Assembly: GCF_000317695.1 (NCBI RefSeq)
Contig: NC_019771.1
Span: forward strand, 5,260,001 to 5,324,000
Reading direction: 5' to 3'
Length of the DNA stretch: 64,000 bases
Source of the DNA: Anabaena cylindrica PCC 7122
GTDB taxonomy: Bacteria > Cyanobacteriota > Cyanobacteriia > Cyanobacteriales > Nostocaceae
Shown in pieces: positions 19,452 through 28,265 of the stretch. A program made the position numbers and the translations under genes. The notes beneath the pieces are model-generated. The model was not told where the DNA came from, searched no databases, and was given only the letters and a program-made list of their open reading frames with translations. Every line of letters starts with the position of its first letter. The stretch's first letter is position 1.

Positions 19452-19560
19452 CTCACGCAGAGGCGCAGAGACACGGAGAGAAATGAAGAGTTTGGCGTTG
19501 TATAATTAGAGGATGAAATTAACTTTGAAAACTTTTTCTCTTTGCGTCTCTGCGTGAGAG
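19452..19560. repeat. Inverted repeat of the CGCAGAGGCGCAGAG type
   Basis: CTCACGCAGAGGCGCAGAGA near 19452 faces TCTCTTTGCGTCTCTGCG near 19538-19556, forming long imperfect inverted arms about 65 bp apart. The wording is a dispersed repeat common in cyanobacterial intergenic DNA. It lies between the permease and binding-protein genes, where the hairpin could adjust transcript levels within the operon. Confidence 0.7.
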
Positions 19561-19605
19561 AAAAAATGTAATTGATTTACCTGAGAATCGCTGTAAATAA
19601 TTCTT

Positions 19606-20457
19606 TTACTTCACAATTCCTGGACGGTGAGTAACAAACTCTTGAATTTTGCCCACAGCATAATCTAAAACTAAGCCAGTTAAGCCAATTACAAACACAG
19701 CCAGAAATACAGAACTGAGATTTAAGCGACTCCATTCATCCCAAACAAAAAACCCAATTCCCACACCACCCGTCAACATTTCTACGGCAACTATTACTAG
19801 CCAAGCAATTCCTAAACTAATTCGCAAGCCTGTAAAAATATAGGGCAAGCTGGCAGGCCAAATAATTTTGATAATCTGTCGCCACCGAGGCATTTCTAAC
19901 ACACGCGCCACATCTAAATAATCTTTAGAAACGCTAGAAACTCCCAAGGCTGTATTAATAATAGTTGGCCAAAGAGAAGTAATGAAAATGACAAAAATAG
20001 CAGAAGGATCTGCCAAATTGAAAATAGCTAAGGAGATAGGCAACCAAGCCAGGGGTGAAACTGGTTTAAATATCTGAATAATAGGATTAAAAGCCAGCAT
20101 TGCTGGTTTAGACATCCCAATTAAAAAGCCCAAGGGAATTGCTACTAATGCACCTAACCCAAAACCTAGTAATACCCGGCGTAAACTGGCTAATAATAAC
20201 CATCCAATTCCTAAGTTACCTGGCCCTCTGTCATAAAATGGATTTAAGATGTAGTCAAGATTAGCAATTAAAGCTTCTGGTGGTGTAGGCATCAATTCAC
20301 GATTAGCAAGTGCTACCACCCACCACAACACAATTATTCCCGAAAAACCCACTACAGGCAATAAAAACTCATCCCGAAAAAGGACAGGCTTTGCTTTTTT
20401 CCAAGCAACTTGTCCCGCAACCGCAATGGTTGCAGCTAAATTAAGTTGAAAGATCAT
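19606..20457 (-). CDS. ABC transporter permease (NrtB/CmpB-like)
   Basis: The 283-residue integral membrane protein has five or six hydrophobic segments. It carries the binding-protein-dependent permease motif DYLDVARVLEMPRWRQIIKI and the conserved ending LPYIFTGLRISLGIAW, which together form the coupling helix that docks on the ATPase. Its length equals that of NrtB and CmpB. It is the first gene of the transporter set, 100-300 bp behind a c-di-AMP riboswitch. Substrate unknown; osmolyte or inorganic anion uptake would fit c-di-AMP control. Confidence 0.92.
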   Translation of the reverse strand: MIFQLNLAATIAVAGQVAWKKAKPVLFRDEFLLPVVGFSGIIVLWWVVALANRELMPTPPEALIANLDYILNPFYDRGPGNLGIGWLLLASLRRVLLGFGLGALVAIPLGFLIGMSKPAMLAFNPIIQIFKPVSPLAWLPISLAIFNLADPSAIFVIFITSLWPTIINTALGVSSVSKDYLDVARVLEMPRWRQIIKIIWPASLPYIFTGLRISLGIAWLVIVAVEMLTGGVGIGFFVWDEWSRLNLSSVFLAVFVIGLTGLVLDYAVGKIQEFVTHRPGIVK

Positions 20458-20557
20458 TTATAACCTCAACAGATTTTAAGTGCAGGTACGAAAAATGCGA
20501 GCAGTACCAGCCTTGGACACTGATGAGATCAGAACATTAGAAAAATGCTGTCTCTTC

Positions 20558-20765
20558 AGTCTCCTCTCAATGCTTACGAAGTTAGCTGACGGGCTAGGAC
20601 TGAGAGATGTCCCTCTTTCAGGAATAGTGAGTTTTGAGTGCTAAGTGATGAGTTGAATATTGATTAATTTTTCACTTTTTGCTCTTAAATGGTCACTTTC
20701 TGAAAGATACGCCCCAAAATTTGGTTTCTCCGCTCCAGCTTTAACTTATGTGCTGGATTAAGCTG
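20558..20765 (-). promoter_or_regulatory. ydaO/yuaA-type cyclic-di-AMP riboswitch before the ABC transporter
   Basis: The minus strand carries the aptamer blocks AGCGGAGAAACCAAATTTTGG, GGGCGTATC, GACATCTCTCAGTCCTAGCC and CGTCAGCTAACTTCGTAAGC, ending in ATTGAGAGGAG. One peripheral stem (CTTTCAGAAAGTGA facing the matching sequence near 20615-20630) is enlarged by about 85 nt of degenerate tandem filler built on words like TGAGTTTTGAGTG and TGATGAGTTGA. The first and last parts agree with the copy at 16719-16890 and with the bacterial consensus. It leads the permease gene. Confidence 0.88.
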
Positions 20766-21154
20766 ACTTACTCTAAATACACATTAACAGCAAAACTATA
20801 ACATTAATGTACAGTAAAAGCATCTGTATTCATCATTAATTTTATTACTTTCAGTACTTAATTTTAGTAAATCTTCTATCGCTTCCGCAATAATTAAATT
20901 AGTTTATGGTTGTACCATGAGCAAATCTCTGTCTAGAGGCATATAGAGAAAAGTAAGTATCAATAATTATGAGATTTCTATACTTAGGTATTTTTTGTTT
21001 ACCATGGTAAAAATATTACTGAAAGTATTTAATGAACAGATAGATTAGTATATACTTGCTCTGCTAAGTAAGTCGTCTATACAATTGTGATCATCAAACC
21101 TATAATCGTTAAACTAATTACATAATAGACATCCAATTAACTGAATTTAAAAAA
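20766..21154. other. Intergenic region between the riboswitch and a sensor kinase gene
   Basis: About 390 bp of AT-rich DNA with the divergent promoters of the transporter operon and the kinase. I see no gene and no convincing NtcA site (GTA-N8-TAC); the nearest candidate near 20989 has a nine-base spacer. Confidence 0.45.
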
Positions 21155-22351
21155 ATGGATTTTAGTCAATTACTGGCTGAACGGATTGATACAATAATAG
21201 ATCAATGGGTGATAGCAGTTCATCAAGATAAGCGGATTGAAAGTGCTAGTAATCTACCATACAGCAGGATCAAAAATCACGTTCCTGATGTCTTGAAAGC
21301 AATGGTTACAGTGCTTTCAACATCTCAGGGTAATGATTATAAAGCTATAGTAATTGCTAGTTGGCAGCATGGATCACTTCGGGCTACACAAGGCTTTAAT
21401 CCCGCAGAAATTGCTAGGGAATATCATCATTTAAGAACGGTAATTTTTGATACCATACAAATGGATTTAATGGAGGGAAAGCCGACAGAGATCATTCGGA
21501 CTATGCGGTTAATTAACGCCGTGATTGATGAAGCGATTGCTCGATGTTTTACTAGTTATGTTGATGAACGATTACGAGAATTAGAAAATCTACATAACAC
21601 TTTAGCATTACATAATCAGGAACTAACTCGCTTAGTCAATGACAATCGAGAACATCTTTCCCTACTAGCACATGATTTAAAACATCCTCTAGCTTCGATT
21701 ATTGGTTACTCTGATTTATTTTTACGTGAACATCGACAAAAAGCTCAGAAACAAGATACTTATAACAATCTTGAACATATTGAACGAGTATTACGTAATG
21801 GCCGACACTTGCTACGTTTAATTAATGATTTACTAGAATTATCGCGGCATGATTCTGGAAAAATAAAACTTGAACTTACATCAACTGATGTCCGTGAAAT
21901 CATTAGTAATGTATGTGAAATGTTTAAACCTTTAGCTACTGAAAAAAATTTGCTCATGGTAATGAATTGTGAACAAGCTCCCCAACAAGTAATCACAGAT
22001 GCCTTACAGTTACAACAAATTGTTATGAATCTTATTAGTAATGCGATTCGCTATACAGAGTCGGGAAATATCAATATCACTTGTCAGGTATTAGATAATC
22101 AAAAGTGGGAATTAGTTGTTGCTGATACAGGTATTGGCATTACAGCAGAAAACCAAGAGCAAATTTTTGAACCCTATTTTCGCTACACTCATAAAAACTT
22201 TCGTCTTCCTGATAGTACCGGTTTAGGTTTGGCAATAGTTTCGCGGTTAGTGAAACTTTTACAAGGTGAAATTAAGCTAGTTTCTCAACCGGAGGTTGGT
22301 TCTACTTTTACTGTAATTCTGCCTTTACAACTGGAAATAAAAGAAAGTTGA
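21155..22351 (+). CDS. Sensor histidine kinase with RsbRD-like N-terminal domain
   Basis: The 398-residue soluble kinase starts with a helical domain (about residues 1-150, with WQHGSLRATQGFNPAEIAREY) like the RsbRD/globin-like sensor N-terminus. A HisKA region with H-box LLAHDLKHPLASIIGYSD follows, then an ATPase domain with N-box NLISNAIRYTE, DTGIGI and GLGLAIV. No membrane segment is seen, so it senses something inside the cell. The HDLKHPL form marks the larger HPK1-like class. No response regulator lies next to it. The ATG has no strong ribosome site. Confidence 0.9.
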   Translation: MDFSQLLAERIDTIIDQWVIAVHQDKRIESASNLPYSRIKNHVPDVLKAMVTVLSTSQGNDYKAIVIASWQHGSLRATQGFNPAEIAREYHHLRTVIFDTIQMDLMEGKPTEIIRTMRLINAVIDEAIARCFTSYVDERLRELENLHNTLALHNQELTRLVNDNREHLSLLAHDLKHPLASIIGYSDLFLREHRQKAQKQDTYNNLEHIERVLRNGRHLLRLINDLLELSRHDSGKIKLELTSTDVREIISNVCEMFKPLATEKNLLMVMNCEQAPQQVITDALQLQQIVMNLISNAIRYTESGNINITCQVLDNQKWELVVADTGIGITAENQEQIFEPYFRYTHKNFRLPDSTGLGLAIVSRLVKLLQGEIKLVSQPEVGSTFTVILPLQLEIKES

Positions 22352-22406
22352 TTTCGCTCAAAGAGACAAAAGATATTTTTGCAGCTTTGAGTAAAATCAA
22401 CAATTT

Positions 22407-23093
22407 TTACTCTAACAACCCGCGTTTTTTTAATTTAGCTAACGCATCTTCAGCGGCATCTTTTTCTGCTTCTTTTTTATTACGTCCTTTACCTATTCCA
22501 TACTCTTTTCCATCTACTAATACTTTAGCTACAAATTCTGGTGCATGAGATGGTCCCCCTATTTGTTCTGTCATATATTTAGGGGGATTTGCACCAATTT
22601 CTCGTTGTACCCATTCCTGAAAGCGGTTTTTTGAGTCTACATTTGAGCGAGATACGACAATTTTTTCTGATACGGAATCAAACAGCGGTTCTACAATAGC
22701 GCGAACTGCTTCAATATTGGAATTTTTATCTAGATAGTAAGCGCCAAGAACGGCTTCAAATGTGCTACTTAATAAATTAGGATTGTGAAATCCTCCATCT
22801 CGAATTGCACCTTGTCCTAAACGCATTCTGAAATCTAAACCTACTTCAATCGCAAATTTTGCTAATTGTTTCTCATCTACTAATGCAGAACGACGACGAG
22901 TTAATTCATCTTCTTCTTTTTCTGGGTAACGTTTATAGAGATATTCACCACTTAAGAAATTGAGAATAGCATCACCAAGAAATTCTAGACGTTCGTTTTG
23001 TTCACCTTCTTCAGGGTGTTCGTTGACATAAGAACGGTGGGTAAGTGCTTGACGGAGAAGTTTTTCAGTTTTGAAAATTAAAAGATTGTGCAT
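22407..23093 (-). CDS. rnc: Ribonuclease III
   Basis: The 228-residue protein has the RNase III signature RLEFLGDAILNFLSGEYLY with catalytic acidic residues. The second acidic cluster is in LLSSTFEAVLGAYYLD. A C-terminal double-stranded RNA-binding domain follows (about 155-222), with GIGKGRNKKEAEKDAAEDAL. It cuts structured rRNA and mRNA precursors. The gene is convergent with the sensor kinase gene, whose stop is 55 bp away, and lies downstream of the HNH gene on the same strand. Confidence 0.96.
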   Translation of the reverse strand: MHNLLIFKTEKLLRQALTHRSYVNEHPEEGEQNERLEFLGDAILNFLSGEYLYKRYPEKEEDELTRRRSALVDEKQLAKFAIEVGLDFRMRLGQGAIRDGGFHNPNLLSSTFEAVLGAYYLDKNSNIEAVRAIVEPLFDSVSEKIVVSRSNVDSKNRFQEWVQREIGANPPKYMTEQIGGPSHAPEFVAKVLVDGKEYGIGKGRNKKEAEKDAAEDALAKLKKRGLLE

Positions 23094-23177
23094 TTTATGT
23101 TTCTCTCATTTATGAATTGAATAGAAGGGCAGGCAAGATGCCCACCCCACAAAATAAGAACCGAGAAAATTCAAGTG

Positions 23178-23414
23178 TTACTTCAAGACAGTTACCTTTA
23201 CACCTGGTGGAAACAGACTATTTCCACGGGAACGGTTACAAGTTAAACAAGCAAGCTTTAAGTTTTCAAAAGAATTAGAACCACCTCGACTTTTAGGAAG
23301 AACGTGTTCAATAGTTAACTTATCTATTGACATCGACTTACCACACCACCAACAGTAAGAACCAAAGATATCTATGAGTTGATACTTTTTATTTTGCTTT
23401 TGTTTGGAATTCAT
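23178..23414 (-). CDS. Small HNH endonuclease
   Basis: The start is taken at the ATG at 23414 (MNSKQKQNKKYQ); the frame is open back to 23465, where MCGFPMLL begins. The product is about 78 residues and is a bare HNH domain. It has a first zinc pair in CWWCGK, catalytic His in IEHVLPKSRGGSNSFENL and a second pair in CLTCNRSRG. Such stand-alone HNH proteins cut DNA and are found with mobile introns, restriction systems or alone. The minus-strand RNA-like element that starts about 130 bp upstream makes the context notable. Confidence 0.88.
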   Translation of the reverse strand: MNSKQKQNKKYQLIDIFGSYCWWCGKSMSIDKLTIEHVLPKSRGGSNSFENLKLACLTCNRSRGNSLFPPGVKVTVLK

Positions 23415-23539
23415 GTGAATTATTTTCCGTTGATTTTTTGTCAACAGCATCGGAAAACCACACATCTATTAGCAATATAGCCATATTAGAGAATAAACTA
23501 AAAAGTTAGTTTTCTCTTATTTAGCTTCTCTAAATTAAT

Positions 23540-24085
23540 CAGTTTCAGTCTCAGCAGTATGATTCCCAAATTACCGCCAACAGTTCGCTTCGTTCCTGCG
23601 GCTGAAATTTGACCTAAAAAATTCAATTTTAACCAGTATTCCTGACAAATTCGTGAGTTTGTTCAGCTTCTATAATTCTGTTTCTCTTGAAGTAGTATTT
23701 CGCAAATAAAATAATCTATTTATCGATTTAGAACCAAGCACTGAAGGATAAAATATAGCTTCTTATTTCCCTTCTGCAAGCAATAACGCAATTGTTTTGA
23801 GATTCTTAGCTATATCTTAGATTCTCTTAGAATGGCATGATGGCGTTATTTTTGCTAGGTTCTACTAACTTCAAAATTTCTCACAAATTTAATTGTCACC
23901 ACTATTGAGTGCCACCAACTAATCGCTTTGCACTTGCTGGTTTTGGCTGAAATCAAATTTAACTTTCAGACAAAGGAACAAAGCGAACTACTAGCGGTAA
24001 CTTAGGAATCCTGCTGCTGAGACAACCACCGAGGCTTGCGCGTTAGAGTCCTGCTTGAGAACGCAGTTATTTAGCTGTCTTAACC
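23540..24085 (-). ncRNA. Candidate structured RNA element upstream of the HNH gene
   Basis: Two arms of about 65 nt, at 23548-23612 and 23958-24024, are inverted copies: GTCTCAGCAG, TTACCGCC.A.AGTTCGC and GTTCCT recur in both. Where the arms differ, most changes become G-U pairs if the minus strand is transcribed and A-C mismatches if the plus strand is. This is the mark of a selected minus-strand RNA helix. A further stem-like GCGTT...AACGC lies 5' of it near 24040-24070. About 345 nt of AT-rich DNA fill the loop. It could be a HEARO/OMEGA-type RNA or a mobile-element remnant. Confidence 0.5.
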
Positions 24086-24251
24086 CTAAATATTCACATA
24101 TCTACTTTAAAATGTCAAGCTTCTATTTGTAAAAAAATATAAAATCTACCAATTCCAGATCCTAATTTGAGGTATTCCAGGGATGTCAGTGAGGTTAGAT
24201 ATGGGGAGATATTGTTATAATTATTTGTAAAAAAGACTAAATTTTAAGCTA

Positions 24252-24668
24252 ATGCCTGCTAAAGATATTTTCCATGATGCTGTGAGAAAAGGATTAGAAA
24301 AGGAAGGATGGGTGATCACAGATGATCCTTTAAGAATTCGCTCCGGTAGAGTTGATATGCAAATAGACTTAGGTGCAGAAAAAATCTTAGCTGCTGAAAA
24401 AGGAGAAGAAAAAATCGCAGTAGAAATTAAAAGTTTTATTAGTTCTTCTAATATTTCTGAATTTCATACTGCATTAGGACAGTTTCTTAATTATCGTTTT
24501 GCTTTACAAGAACAACAACCTCAAAGATTCCTATATTTAGCTGTTCCCAAAACACCTTATGAGACATTCTTTCAATTGCCATTTGTAGCAAATGTGATTG
24601 AGCATTTCCATCTTAGTTTAATTGTTTATGATCCAAATGATGAGGTAATTTTATTATGGAAAACATAG
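24252..24668 (+). CDS. xisH: XisH family protein
   Basis: The 138-residue protein opens MPAKDIFHDAVRKGLEKEGW and contains the fold and residues of the XisH family, a PD-(D/E)XK-like nuclease relative. Visible are RVDMQIDLGAE and EKIAVEIKSF followed by ISEFHTALGQFLNYR. XisH and XisI were named as factors controlling excision of the fdxN element in Anabaena heterocysts, but they occur in many copies in cyanobacteria and a toxin-antitoxin-like role is possible. Its end overlaps the start of xisI by 13 bp, so the two are co-translated. Confidence 0.95.
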   Translation: MPAKDIFHDAVRKGLEKEGWVITDDPLRIRSGRVDMQIDLGAEKILAAEKGEEKIAVEIKSFISSSNISEFHTALGQFLNYRFALQEQQPQRFLYLAVPKTPYETFFQLPFVANVIEHFHLSLIVYDPNDEVILLWKT

Positions 24669-24991
24669 AACAATATCGGACATACATTCAAAAGTTATTA
24701 ACTGAATATGCTCAAGGAAGTCCATCAGATGATGAAGTGGAAACACAATTAATTTTTGATAAAGAAAGAGATCATTATCAGGTTGTTTATGCAGGTTGGA
24801 AAAATCGCCGACCGATGTATGGTTGTGTTTTACATCTAGATATTAAAAATGGTAAAATTTGGATTCAATATAATGGGACTGAGATAGATATAGCAAATGA
24901 ATTAGTTAAATTAGGAGTGCCAAAAGAAGATATTGTGTTAGCATTTCATGAACCTTTGGTGAGGCAATATACAGGTTTTGCAGTTGGTTAG
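24656..24991 (+). CDS. xisI: XisI family protein
   Basis: The 111-residue partner of XisH shows the typical MENIEQYRTYIQKLLTEYA opening, the middle block VVYAGWKNRRPMYGCVLHLD, IWIQYNGTEIDIANELV and the ending LAFHEPLVRQYTGFAV. XisI probably binds XisH directly. The overlap with xisH suggests fixed stoichiometry. No fdxN element is visible in the window, so the pair is a dispersed copy and its target is unknown. Confidence 0.95.
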   Translation: MENIEQYRTYIQKLLTEYAQGSPSDDEVETQLIFDKERDHYQVVYAGWKNRRPMYGCVLHLDIKNGKIWIQYNGTEIDIANELVKLGVPKEDIVLAFHEPLVRQYTGFAVG

Positions 24992-25048
24992 GTTTAGATA
25001 TTGTTAGTGGAGATACCTGACTTGGTTGAGAAGTTAGGTATCTAATTT

Positions 25049-25744
25049 TTAAAGTGTATTGATATCAATTCCTTTAGCTTGCAATTTCGCTAATAAGTCT
25101 TGATAATTTTGACGTTCTTGTTCTGCGCGTTGATATTCCTGTTCTGCGCGTTGACTTTCCTGTTCTGCACGTTGATTTAATTCCAGAGATGTGAGAAACT
25201 TTTTTCCGTCGGGATAATAAATTTCTAAATTATCTGATGTTAACTCAAAACGTATATTTAAACGTGGGCTTACCCAATTATTGATTTCTTCAATTTCTTC
25301 AAACCATTCTTGTTCCCGAATAAATCCGGTTAATTCAATTGTATCTGGATTATAAATATAGTATTCTTCTATTCCATGACGTTGATAAAAAAGTAGTTTT
25401 TTCGCCATTTCTTTGGTGCGATTTCCTGGAGATAGGATTTCAAATACTACCTGGGGAATAATATTATTCTCTTCCCATTGTTTATAAGAACCTCGTCTAC
25501 CTTTTGGTCTACCAATTATGACCATGACATCAGGTGCTTGACGAGTTTTTACACTTCCCTCGACAGGATACCAAAGCAAATCACCTGCTATGAATACATT
25601 ATTTTCTGAAGCAAATAATATTTCCAAATTTTCTTTAATTTTAACTATCCATTCATAGTGTTCTGTATTATCAGCCATTGGGTTTCCATCACTATCAGGG
25701 TAGATGATTTCTGGTTTTGTTTCTGGTGTAAGTTGCTGTACCAT
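25049..25744 (-). CDS. Uma2 family PD-(D/E)XK endonuclease with coiled-coil tail
   Basis: The 231-residue protein carries the Uma2 (DUF820) restriction-endonuclease-like fold. The acidic DAPDVMV-type motif appears as TRQAPDVMVIIGRPKG, followed by the core VVFEILSPGNRT. The C-terminus has a short heptad-like repeat of the unit QRAEQE (about residues 190-215) that should form a coiled coil. Uma2 proteins are very abundant in cyanobacteria; their biological role is not established. It is transcribed convergently with xisHI. Three other Uma2 relatives, two of them broken, lie in the window. Confidence 0.9.
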   Translation of the reverse strand: MVQQLTPETKPEIIYPDSDGNPMADNTEHYEWIVKIKENLEILFASENNVFIAGDLLWYPVEGSVKTRQAPDVMVIIGRPKGRRGSYKQWEENNIIPQVVFEILSPGNRTKEMAKKLLFYQRHGIEEYYIYNPDTIELTGFIREQEWFEEIEEINNWVSPRLNIRFELTSDNLEIYYPDGKKFLTSLELNQRAEQESQRAEQEYQRAEQERQNYQDLLAKLQAKGIDINTL

Positions 25745-26032
25745 AGCTGTAACTCCATTTTACCGAAGGTAAATAAAATTTTGAACTTGACAGTGGCACT
25801 GATAAACTTCTTAATAATTATATATCAGTAAACACATATTTTATAGTGGATGTTGGGTTACGATGTGGTTTGATGATTTATCTGTGAGGGTTATAATTTG
25901 ATTACCGCATCTAACCGAACCTACAAGGTATTTATAATCCATTTGGTATCGTTATAAGAGTCCTAAATTAATGGAAAATTCCCGTAATAAGTTTATTAAA
26001 CAAGTTTTATGTACCCTACTTTTTGATACCAT

Positions 26033-26146
26033 TTATATCAGTTCTCCATTAATTAATTGAATGTGATCATCTTCTTTTAAAAAGCCGATTTCGGTCAGTT
26101 GATGATATTCTTCTAGGGTAAAGCATTTAGCCTGAATCGTAGTCAT
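26033..26146 (-). pseudogene. N-terminal fragment of a Uma2 family gene
   Basis: Thirty-seven codons from an ATG at 26146 encode MTTIQAKCFTLEEYHQLTEI and FLKEDDHIQLINGELI before a stop. This is the normal first 35-40 residues of a Uma2 protein (compare the gene at 43935). The rest of the gene is missing, so it is a remnant. It lies head to head with chlD, and its start region overlaps the chlD promoter area. Confidence 0.75.
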
Positions 26147-26236
26147 ACGTTTTGTTCTTTTAGAAATTGCAATTACATATATTATAAATGTGCCAGAAAT
26201 TGCTATGCTAAAAATATAATCACTATTAAGGAAACA

Positions 26237-28258
26237 ATGCCTGCGCCTACTATTACCCCGAAAATGACTGCTTTTCCGCTGACTGCTGTAGTTGGTCAAG
26301 AAGCGATTAAGATAGCCTTGCTGTTGACAGCAGTAGATCCCGCGTTGGGGGGTGTGGTAATTGCAGGTCGTCGTGGTACGGCTAAATCTGTGATGGCGCG
26401 TGCTATTCACGCTTTGTTACCACCTATTGAAGTTGTTAAAGATTCCCTCTGTAACTGTGACCCGAACCACCCAGAAGAATGGGATGATAAACTTTTAGCC
26501 GAGGAAAGACAGGAGATAGAAACGGAAATTATTCCTGCACCTTTTTTGCAAATTCCCCTGGGTGTGACGGAAGACCGGCTTTTAGGTTCTGTGGATGTGG
26601 AACAGTCGGTTAAACAAGGTGATACAATTTTTCAACCGGGGTTACTGGCTACCGCAAATCGTGGGGTGCTGTATGTGGATGAAATCAATTTATTAGATGA
26701 CCAAATTAGTAACCAACTTTTAGCTGTATTATCTGACGGACGTAACCAGATTGAACGGGAAGGGATCAGTTTTCAACATCCTTGTAAGCCGTTGTTTATT
26801 GCGACTTATAACCCGGAAGAAGGAGCGTTAAGGGAGCATTTACTTGATAGAATTGCGATCGCACTATCAGCAGACGGAGTTCTGGGTTTAGATCAAAGAG
26901 TACAAGCAGTTGAACAAGCGATCGCATATTCCAAGTCTCCCTCAGAATTTCTCCAGCAATATAGCGAAGACATCGACTCACTCAAAACCCAAATCATCCT
27001 TGCACGAGAATGGTTAAAAGAAGTCACCATTACTCAAGAACAAATTACCTACCTCGTTAATGAAGCCATTCGCGGTGGTGTGGAAGGACATCGCGCAGAA
27101 TTATTTGCGGTACGAGTTGCAAAAGCCGCAGCAGCTTTAGAAGGACGCAATACCGTAAATGCTGAAGATTTACGTCGCGCAGTAGAATTGGTCATAGTTC
27201 CCAGAACAACCATAATTCAAACCCCACCACCAGACCAACCACCTCCACCTCCTCCCCCACCACCAGAAAATCAAGACGAGTCGGAATCAGAAGAAGAACA
27301 AGAGGAAGAAAACGAAGAAGAGAAAGAAGAGGAACAAGAACAGCAAGAACCCCCAGACATTCCCGAAGAATTTATTTTTGATCCAGAAGGGGTAATTCTT
27401 GACCCAGAAGTGCTTTATTTTACCCAAATGGCACAACGTCAAGGTAAATCTGGAAGCCGCAGTATTATCTTCTCAGACGACCGGGGGCGCTATATAAAGC
27501 CGATGATTCCCAAAGGTAAAGCTAGACGGATAGCCGTAGATGCCACACTTCGAGCCGCAGCTCCGTATCAAAAAGCACGGCGAGCTAGACAACCAGATAA
27601 AAAGGTGATTGTTGAACAGGGAGATATCCGTTCTAAGCGGTTGGTGAGAAAAGCCGGCGCTTTGGTGGTTTTTGTTGTGGATGCTTCTGGTTCAATGGCT
27701 TTAAATAGAATGCAATCCGCTAAAGGTGCGGTGATGCAACTTTTAACAGAAGCCTATCAAAATCGTGACCAAGTATCTTTAATACCTTTCCGGGGTGAAC
27801 AAGCAGAAGTTTTATTACCTCCTACCCGTTCGATTGCTTTAGCTAAAAATCGCTTGGAAAGATTACCTTGTGGTGGTGGTTCTCCCCTTGCACATGGTTT
27901 AACTCAAGCGGTTCGTGTGGGTGTAAATGCCCAAATGGGTGGGGATATCGGTCAAGTTGTGATTGTGGCAATTACTGATGGTCGTGGTAATATTCCTCTG
28001 GCTCGTTCTTTAGGAGAACCCATAGAACCAGGAGAAAAGCCAGATATTAAAGCCGAATTATTAGATATTGCAGGCAGAATTCGGGCTTCGGGGATGCAAT
28101 TGTTAGTAATTGATACTGAGAGTAAATTTGTATCAACTGGCTTTGCAAAGGAATTGTCAAAAGCAGCCGGTGGTAAATATTATCACCTACCGAAAGCGAC
28201 TGATAAAGCGATCGCGGCTATGACTAGAGGAGCTATAGCAGACATGAAATCAAAGTAA
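26237..28258 (+). CDS. chlD: Magnesium chelatase subunit D
   Basis: The 673-residue subunit of the ATP-driven enzyme that inserts Mg2+ into protoporphyrin IX at the start of chlorophyll synthesis. The N-terminal half is an AAA+ module related to ChlI (VVIAGRRGTAKSVMARAIHA, then a Walker-B-like region ending in DEINLLDD). A proline-rich stretch (nine prolines in a row near residue 338) and a long Glu-rich linker follow. The C-terminal von Willebrand A domain has a complete metal-ion site DASGSMA. It works with ChlI and ChlH, which are not in the window. Its last 21 codons are repeated at 31204-31275. Confidence 0.97.
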   Translation: MPAPTITPKMTAFPLTAVVGQEAIKIALLLTAVDPALGGVVIAGRRGTAKSVMARAIHALLPPIEVVKDSLCNCDPNHPEEWDDKLLAEERQEIETEIIPAPFLQIPLGVTEDRLLGSVDVEQSVKQGDTIFQPGLLATANRGVLYVDEINLLDDQISNQLLAVLSDGRNQIEREGISFQHPCKPLFIATYNPEEGALREHLLDRIAIALSADGVLGLDQRVQAVEQAIAYSKSPSEFLQQYSEDIDSLKTQIILAREWLKEVTITQEQITYLVNEAIRGGVEGHRAELFAVRVAKAAAALEGRNTVNAEDLRRAVELVIVPRTTIIQTPPPDQPPPPPPPPPENQDESESEEEQEEENEEEKEEEQEQQEPPDIPEEFIFDPEGVILDPEVLYFTQMAQRQGKSGSRSIIFSDDRGRYIKPMIPKGKARRIAVDATLRAAAPYQKARRARQPDKKVIVEQGDIRSKRLVRKAGALVVFVVDASGSMALNRMQSAKGAVMQLLTEAYQNRDQVSLIPFRGEQAEVLLPPTRSIALAKNRLERLPCGGGSPLAHGLTQAVRVGVNAQMGGDIGQVVIVAITDGRGNIPLARSLGEPIEPGEKPDIKAELLDIAGRIRASGMQLLVIDTESKFVSTGFAKELSKAAGGKYYHLPKATDKAIAAMTRGAIADMKSK

Positions 28259-28265
28259 AAAACAA

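Noticed and set aside
20985..21005. Possible NtcA site upstream of the ABC transporter operon
   Set aside because: The best GTA...TAC pair has a nine-base spacer, not the required eight, and lies closer to the kinase gene. I see no other match.
23178..23465. HNH gene as an IscB-type RNA-guided nuclease
   Set aside because: The product is under 100 residues and lacks RuvC parts; it is a bare HNH domain. Only the upstream RNA-like element keeps the idea open.
24252..24991. An fdxN-type excision element around xisHI
   Set aside because: No nifD/fdxN fragment, recombinase gene or direct repeats are visible; xisHI pairs are widely dispersed in cyanobacteria.
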